Below are positions 59,226-64,000 of a stretch of 64,000 bases of DNA, piece by piece (position 1 is the stretch's first letter; the number at the start of each line of letters is the position of its first letter). Source of the stretch: a virus; the IMG/VR virus record IMGVR_UViG_3300034200_001536, positions 1-64,000 of that record. One strand, written 5' to 3'. The notes under the pieces are model-generated. The model saw only the letters and a program-made list of their open reading frames with translations, made no database searches and was not told the DNA's origin. The position numbers were made by a program, and so were the translations under genes.

Positions 59226-60575
59226 ATGTCAGATTTGTTACAACAAGCGATGATTGATGCTGCCGCTTTAAAAGAAGCAGCCATTAAGAATGCCGAAAAC
59301 GCATTGATTGAAAAATATTCTCAAGAATTCAATCAAACAGTACAAAAATTATTAGAACAAGAAGTAGCGACAGCCCCAGAAGCTGCAGCTGCTTCTTCTC
59401 CATCTCCAGAAACTATGCAAACAGCCGGTATGTCTGATGCAGAACCTTCTTTAGACCCATCTACATTAGACCCAATGGCTGGCGGCTTAGAAACAGCAGG
59501 AGATATTGGCAAAAAGGATGCATTTTCTAAAGTCCCCGGTGCTTTTTCCAATATTTCTGATGATGAAATGATTACAATTAACTTTGACCAAATACGTGCA
59601 ACATTAAATGAAATGTTGGGTTATCAAACAAATCAAGACCCAACATCAGACGCTTTAGCACAAGGTAAGGCGCCTATTAATGTAACCGAAGAAGAAATTT
59701 CTTCACCTTCTAAAGTAAAAGTGAAAGTTGTTGGTGAAAAAGAATCAGAAGAAGAAAAAGAAGAAGAAAAAGAAGAAGAAGAAATGGAAGAATTGGAACT
59801 TGAAGAAGCAGAATTAGCTTCTCCTGAAGTTGTATCTGCCGAAAGAGAATTAGCTGATAAACAAGCTGCTGTTGCTAGTGCACAAAAGAAAATAGGTGAC
59901 GCTAAAGTTAAAGCTGCCGAAGAAGCTGCTCGTAAAGCTAAAGAAGCTGCTACAACAGCCACCCCTTCTTCTCTAGGAGAAGATATTGAATTGACCGAAG
60001 AAGAACTTCAAGAACTAGCTGAAGAATTAAAGGTTGATTTAAAGGTTGGTAACTTAAGCGACGGTTATCTCGGTTCCACAGAAACACAAAAACGTGAACA
60101 GCGTAATGTTGAGTTAGCAGCTGCACGTGATGAAGCGGCAGCAAAAGAACGCGAAGCAGAAATGCAAAAAATGAAAGACTTGATGCAAGAAAACGTAAAG
60201 TATAAAGATTTAAATAGTGAATTATTAAATGCAGTAGAATCATTAAAAGAACAAATGGAAAAAATTAATCTTTCTAATGCAAAATTATTATACACAAACA
60301 AAGCTCTAGGAAATATCTCCTTGAATGAGCGACAAAAACAAAATATTGTCGAATCAATTTCCAAAGCAGATAGTGTATTAGCGGCGAAGACAATCTATGA
60401 AACACTTCAAAATGCGGTTGATAGTGTAGCTAAAGAAAAAGAAGCTCCACAATCACTCCGCGAAGCATTAAATAGAGCACCTTCTCCATTCGTAGTAAAG
60501 AAGTCCTCTGCTAATAATATTAATGACTTAATGGCAGAAAGAATGAAAGCCCTAGCGGGTATCAAAAAACAATAA
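59226..60575 (+). CDS. gp22: Prohead core scaffold protein gp22
   Basis: The 449-residue product has the expected place (after gp21, before gp23) and character: an N-terminal helix LLQQAMIDAAALKEAAIKNA, very acidic low-complexity middle (about residues 175-195) and long coiled coils (EKEREAEMQKMKDL-type). gp22 forms the internal core around which gp23 assembles and is later digested by gp21. Several I/L-x-Glu sites occur along it, for example DIELTEEELQELAEELKVD. It has a strong AGGAGAT ribosome site. Confidence 0.85.
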   Translation: MSDLLQQAMIDAAALKEAAIKNAENALIEKYSQEFNQTVQKLLEQEVATAPEAAAASSPSPETMQTAGMSDAEPSLDPSTLDPMAGGLETAGDIGKKDAFSKVPGAFSNISDDEMITINFDQIRATLNEMLGYQTNQDPTSDALAQGKAPINVTEEEISSPSKVKVKVVGEKESEEEKEEEKEEEEMEELELEEAELASPEVVSAERELADKQAAVASAQKKIGDAKVKAAEEAARKAKEAATTATPSSLGEDIELTEEELQELAEELKVDLKVGNLSDGYLGSTETQKREQRNVELAAARDEAAAKEREAEMQKMKDLMQENVKYKDLNSELLNAVESLKEQMEKINLSNAKLLYTNKALGNISLNERQKQNIVESISKADSVLAAKTIYETLQNAVDSVAKEKEAPQSLREALNRAPSPFVVKKSSANNINDLMAERMKALAGIKKQ

Positions 60576-60595
60576 CTATCTTAAGGAGATATAAA

Positions 60596-62365
60596 ATGAG
60601 TAACATCTTGGAACGCCTCACAGAAGGCGTAGTAGAAAAAAACATGTTAAATGAAACAAAGGCAGTAGTAGGTAAGTGGGAAAAGTCTGGTCTTTTGGAA
60701 GGTTTAAAGACAGACCGTGAACGCAGCACCATGGCAGTATTATTAGAAAACCAAGCAAAAGAACTTCTCCGCGAATCAACCACAATGGCAGGAGGTGATG
60801 TTCAAGGTTTCGCAGCTGTAGCTTTCCCAATCGTACGCAGAGTATTCGCTGGCTTAATTGCTAACGACCTCGTATCTGTACAACCAATGAGCTTACCAAG
60901 CGGTCTTGTATTCTTCATGGATTTCCGTCGTGGTACAAACATTGGTAGCACTGGTGACACCGTATTCGCAGTATCTTCTTCACTATTCGGCGACCGTCTT
61001 GGTGTACAAATCACTGGCGGCGTTCGTGTAGACGGCGTAGATAATGCTGAAAAGGGTTTCTACAATCTTGCTAACGGCTATAACACATCACGCTACAGCA
61101 GCGGTGTAGCAACTGGTAGCGTAACATTACAAGCTGGTCCAATGAACTTGCAAGACGCTGGCGCAAACGCTTCAGCCACTGACTTGTCAGCTATTCGCTA
61201 TGATGCGGATTTATTATCCGACCCAGCATACGTATCAGCTTCCGTACTTAAGATTCCACTTGCTAGCTTGGATTATGGCACTCTATTAGCAGTACAAGAC
61301 GTATTTGCTACATCACTTGTAACAAGCAGCGCAGACGTAAACGCAGCTGGTGATTATACAGGCGGCGGCGCATTAGGTGCCGGTGCAAAAGTTATTCGTC
61401 GTTTGAGCAGCATCTCTGGTTCACACTTGTTATTAGCTGTAGCTACACCAAGCACAAGTCCAACAGTAGCAAACTTGTTCTCTGGTGCTAACTTTGCAGT
61501 TGTAACATATCCAATCAAGGATAATCTCACCAACGTAGGTACCGACGCTCTTGGTGCATTAGCCGGTGCAACACCTTGGACATTTGAAGGTTCTACTGCA
61601 ATTCCAGAAATCGAATTGAAGGTAGACAGCTTCTCCATCACTGCTCGCACACGTAAGCTCAAGGCTCAATGGACCCCAGAATTAGGTCAAGACTTGAACG
61701 CTTACCACAACTTGGACGCAGAAGTAGAATTAACCTCCATGTTATCTGAACAAATCGGTCTTGAAATCGACCAAGAAATTCTTAACGACTTAGTTAAGGG
61801 TGCAACAGCAGGTACCAAATATTGGAGCCGTCGTCCCGGTAAGTTCGTAAACCGTGCAACTGGCGCAGAAATCAATGCTGGTTCTCCAACATCACCACCA
61901 GACTTCACTGGTAACGTAAGCATGTGGTACGAAACACTCGTTGAAACAATCAACGATGTATCTGCCAACATTCACCGTAAGACATTACGCGGTGGTGCAA
62001 ACTTCCTCGTATGCTCACCAGAAGTTGCAAACATTCTTGAATTCACCAGCGGTTTCCGTGCATCTGTAACAAACGATGCAGAAAAGGGCACCGTAGGCGC
62101 AGTCAAGGTTGGCGATATGAACAAGAAGTGGGACGTTATCGTTCACCCATACTTCCTCCGTAACGTAATTCTCGTTGGCCGTAAGGGTGGCAGCTTCTTA
62201 GAAAGCGGTTACGTATATGCACCATACGTACCACTACAATCCACACCAACCATCTTCTCACCAACCGACTTTACACCACGTAAGGCTGTAATGACCCGTT
62301 ATGGTAAGGCAATGGTTCGTCCAGACATGTACGGTCTTGTAGTAGTAGAAGACCTCTTGGGCTAA
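60596..62365 (+). CDS. gp23: Major capsid protein gp23
   Basis: The 589-residue product matches gp23 with a HK97-type core: GFAAVAFPIVRRVFAGLIAN, VSVQPMSLPSGLVFFMDFRR, KAQWTPELGQDLNAYHNLDA and the C-terminal RYGKAMVRPDMYGLVVVEDL. Residues 57-61 (LLRE-S) match the Leu-x-Glu protease rule, so a propeptide of about 60 residues is likely removed, close to the 65 in T4. It has an AAGGAGATAT site, C-ending codons typical of a very abundant protein, and a strong terminator after the stop. Confidence 0.96.
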   Translation: MSNILERLTEGVVEKNMLNETKAVVGKWEKSGLLEGLKTDRERSTMAVLLENQAKELLRESTTMAGGDVQGFAAVAFPIVRRVFAGLIANDLVSVQPMSLPSGLVFFMDFRRGTNIGSTGDTVFAVSSSLFGDRLGVQITGGVRVDGVDNAEKGFYNLANGYNTSRYSSGVATGSVTLQAGPMNLQDAGANASATDLSAIRYDADLLSDPAYVSASVLKIPLASLDYGTLLAVQDVFATSLVTSSADVNAAGDYTGGGALGAGAKVIRRLSSISGSHLLLAVATPSTSPTVANLFSGANFAVVTYPIKDNLTNVGTDALGALAGATPWTFEGSTAIPEIELKVDSFSITARTRKLKAQWTPELGQDLNAYHNLDAEVELTSMLSEQIGLEIDQEILNDLVKGATAGTKYWSRRPGKFVNRATGAEINAGSPTSPPDFTGNVSMWYETLVETINDVSANIHRKTLRGGANFLVCSPEVANILEFTSGFRASVTNDAEKGTVGAVKVGDMNKKWDVIVHPYFLRNVILVGRKGGSFLESGYVYAPYVPLQSTPTIFSPTDFTPRKAVMTRYGKAMVRPDMYGLVVVEDLLG

Positions 62366-62390
62366 TAATTAAAAGAGGTTAAAATCTCTG

Positions 62391-62420
62391 CCCCGCTACT
62401 GAAAGGTAGCGGGGTTTTTT
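62391..62420 (+). terminator. Rho-independent terminator after the major capsid gene
   Basis: CCCCGCTAC (62391-62399) pairs with GTAGCGGGG (62406-62414) across TGAAAG and is followed by six T. It isolates the abundant gp23 message from the neck genes. Confidence 0.92.
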
Positions 62421-62480
62421 ATTTGTGAAGAAAGAAGATAATTACAACTAATTACTATACTATTTCCCGAGGAATAAAAG

Positions 62481-63785
62481 ATGGCACTTCCTAATTTTTC
62501 GCCTGCTTCGCAAATGAGTAAGGTGATATTACCACCAACTGGCAATGTCGCTAATGTAACTGTTACTAGTTTACCATTTGGTGTTTATGTATCAACAAAT
62601 TATTGGACAAATGAACAAATATCTTCTTATAAATCAGGTTCCGTAGAAGAAGTGGCGTTTGTTTATAAAAAGTTAGGCGGTGACGTAGTAGATATTGAAT
62701 TAGTTGAAACACAAGTTCATGCTGCTTATGAAGAAGCTTGTTTAGAATATTCATATCTTATCAATTTACATCAAGCAAAGAATGCTTTGCCATTTATTCT
62801 TGGACAAGATACAGGTTCGTTTAATAACGACGGACAATTAACGGGCAGCAATAGTGGAAGTTTATTAAATGCTAATCTTGCATTTCCAAAAATGCAATTT
62901 GTATATGCTAAAAACATTGGTATGGCAGTTAATACCTTAGTAGGCTTAAATGGTAATGAACCAATCTATTCTTCTTCTTTTAATATGGTTCCCGGTCAGC
63001 AAGATTATGATTTACAAGCAGCTGCTTCTGCTTCTGCCTTATCGGGCGGATGGGATTTAAACGATAAGCGCATTAATATACAAAAAGTTTATTATAAAAC
63101 CGCTGGTGCATCATGGAATTTTTATGGCTATTTCGGCGGTCTTAACGTTGTAGGTAACTTGTCAACATACGGTCAATATGCAGATGATAGCACATTTGAA
63201 ATTATTCCTGCATGGCAAAATAAATTACAAGCAATGGCGTATGAAGATGCAATTAAAACCCGTGTAAGCGATTGGTCATTCCAGATTCGTAATAACATGT
63301 TGAGAATATTTCCAGTTCCTAACGCATCTTCACCAGAAAAGTTTTGGTTTGATTTTACTGTTAGTTCAAATGCTTGGGAACAAACACCACAAACAGTGGG
63401 TATTAGCGGCTCTACAGCCCCAGCAGAAAGTGGAATCAATGGTATTAATAATATGAACACAATACCATTTCAAAACTTACCATATGATAAAATAAATAGC
63501 ATTGGTAAACAATGGATTCGTCGTTTTGCTTTAGCTTTATGCAAAGAAATGCTTGGTCAAATTCGTAGTAAGTGGGATAAAATTCCTATTCCCGGTGATT
63601 CAGTCGTTTTAAATGGCGATAAATTAATCAGTGAAGGTAAAGAAGAACAAGATAAACTTCGTGAAGAATTGAAAACACAACTTGCAGACATGACATATGT
63701 TAAGTTGGGAGAAGATAGCGCTAAAACAATGGAAGATGCTTCAAAAACACAAGCATATGTTCCAAATCTTATCTTTGTTGGTTAG
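62481..63785 (+). CDS. gp13: Neck/head-completion protein, gp13-like
   Basis: The 434-residue product follows gp23 and precedes a gp14-like gene, the T4 gene 13 slot. It shows DIELVETQVHAAYEEACLEY near residue 75 and a C-terminal region IGKQWIRRFALALCKEMLGQ, IRSKWDKIPIPGDSVVLNG, then DKLREELKTQLADMTYVKLG, which I recall from gp13-like neck proteins of T4-type marine phages. The neck closes the packaged head and joins it to the tail. It is longer than T4 gp13 (about 309). A GAGGAA site precedes the ATG. Confidence 0.65.
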   Translation: MALPNFSPASQMSKVILPPTGNVANVTVTSLPFGVYVSTNYWTNEQISSYKSGSVEEVAFVYKKLGGDVVDIELVETQVHAAYEEACLEYSYLINLHQAKNALPFILGQDTGSFNNDGQLTGSNSGSLLNANLAFPKMQFVYAKNIGMAVNTLVGLNGNEPIYSSSFNMVPGQQDYDLQAAASASALSGGWDLNDKRINIQKVYYKTAGASWNFYGYFGGLNVVGNLSTYGQYADDSTFEIIPAWQNKLQAMAYEDAIKTRVSDWSFQIRNNMLRIFPVPNASSPEKFWFDFTVSSNAWEQTPQTVGISGSTAPAESGINGINNMNTIPFQNLPYDKINSIGKQWIRRFALALCKEMLGQIRSKWDKIPIPGDSVVLNGDKLISEGKEEQDKLREELKTQLADMTYVKLGEDSAKTMEDASKTQAYVPNLIFVG

Positions 63786-63807
63786 TTTTGTCTTTGGAAT
63801 AATTTAA

Positions 63808-64000
63808 ATGGCACGTAAAAAGAAAACAAAAGCTAGTTTAGCTGAAAACATTGCTAGACAACCAGAAGCTCCTCCCCCGCCGTTATTTCTTGGCGAGAAG
63901 GAACGTAATCTTGTTAAGCAAGTAAATGATGAAATTATTGAGCGTGTTATTGGACAAACAGTTACCTACTATCCAATGAGCCGTGAACATACAAACTATC
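63808..64000 (+). CDS. gp14: Neck protein, gp14-like (cut by window edge)
   Basis: Only the first 64 residues are visible. They have a basic start (MARKKKTKASLAENIARQPE), a Pro run, and then LGEKERNLVKQVNDEIIERV and IGQTVTYYPMSREHTNY, the pattern I associate with gp14-type neck proteins, which attach the tail to the head together with gp13. Its place directly after the gp13-like gene agrees. The rest lies outside the window, as presumably do gp15 and the sheath and tube genes. Confidence 0.65.
   Translation, partial: MARKKKTKASLAENIARQPEAPPPPLFLGEKERNLVKQVNDEIIERVIGQTVTYYPMSREHTNY

Noticed and set aside
59950-60364. Two - strand frames under gp22
   Set aside because: They are antisense to an acidic coiled-coil gene, overlap each other and lack start signals.
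1-64000. tRNA genes, CRISPR arrays, insertion sequences or integrase
   Set aside because: Gaps between genes are short (none longer than about 155 bases), and none contained cloverleaf-like sequence, spaced repeats or transposase motifs.

Overview
The window is a contiguous piece of a large T4-type myophage genome (Caudoviricetes), low in G+C (about one third by eye). Every gene I accept is on the + strand and spacing is tight. Recognisable T4-family genes are the late sigma factor gp55, baseplate gp25 and gp6, primase gp61, recombination nuclease gp47/gp46 (here one fused gene), terminase gp17, portal gp20, prohead protease gp21, scaffold gp22, major capsid gp23 and the neck proteins gp13 and gp14. 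Nothing in the window names the host. No tRNA, CRISPR array, insertion sequence or integration gene was seen.

Layout. 1-1567: end of an unknown gene, a membrane-anchored small protein, gp55 and a possible gp33-like co-activator. 1571-33906: baseplate and tail periphery, with a spike protein carrying an M15 peptidase, two giant structural proteins (2035 and 2865 aa), gp25, gp6 and a run of beta-rich virion proteins, several of which are paralogues. 34029-40852: a tail-fibre cassette of five related proteins that share a C-terminal module and end in different ways, interrupted by two tiny genes. 40862-46696: a replication/recombination block (RuvC-like resolvase, primase, small proteins, fused Mre11-Rad50). 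46707-47881: a probable lysis or membrane cassette. 47885-63785 and on to the right edge: DNA packaging and head morphogenesis (gp17, gp20, core proteins, gp21, S74 fibre, bS21-like protein, gp22, gp23, gp13, gp14).

How it works together. gp55 would direct host RNA polymerase to late promoters. A repeated box, CTATTTATW, lies upstream of at least seven genes and differs from the T4 late box TATAAATA only at its two central bases. Strong hairpin-plus-T terminators follow the fibre, capsid and other units. The head block holds a prohead protease, a capsid precursor with a matching Leu-x-Glu site, and several small proteins starting MK...(I/L)-I-x-Glu. I propose that these are protease-removed capsid-targeting leaders.

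Other points worth attention are the gp47-gp46 fusion, a phage-encoded bS21-like ribosomal protein, a duplicated 5' leader with a compensated hairpin before two fibre genes, a tiny promoter-ORF-terminator unit before gp21, two apparently leaderless genes behind extended -10 promoters, and the apparent complete absence of GATC and CCWGG sites. All functions are inferred by reading the sequence; no database search was run.
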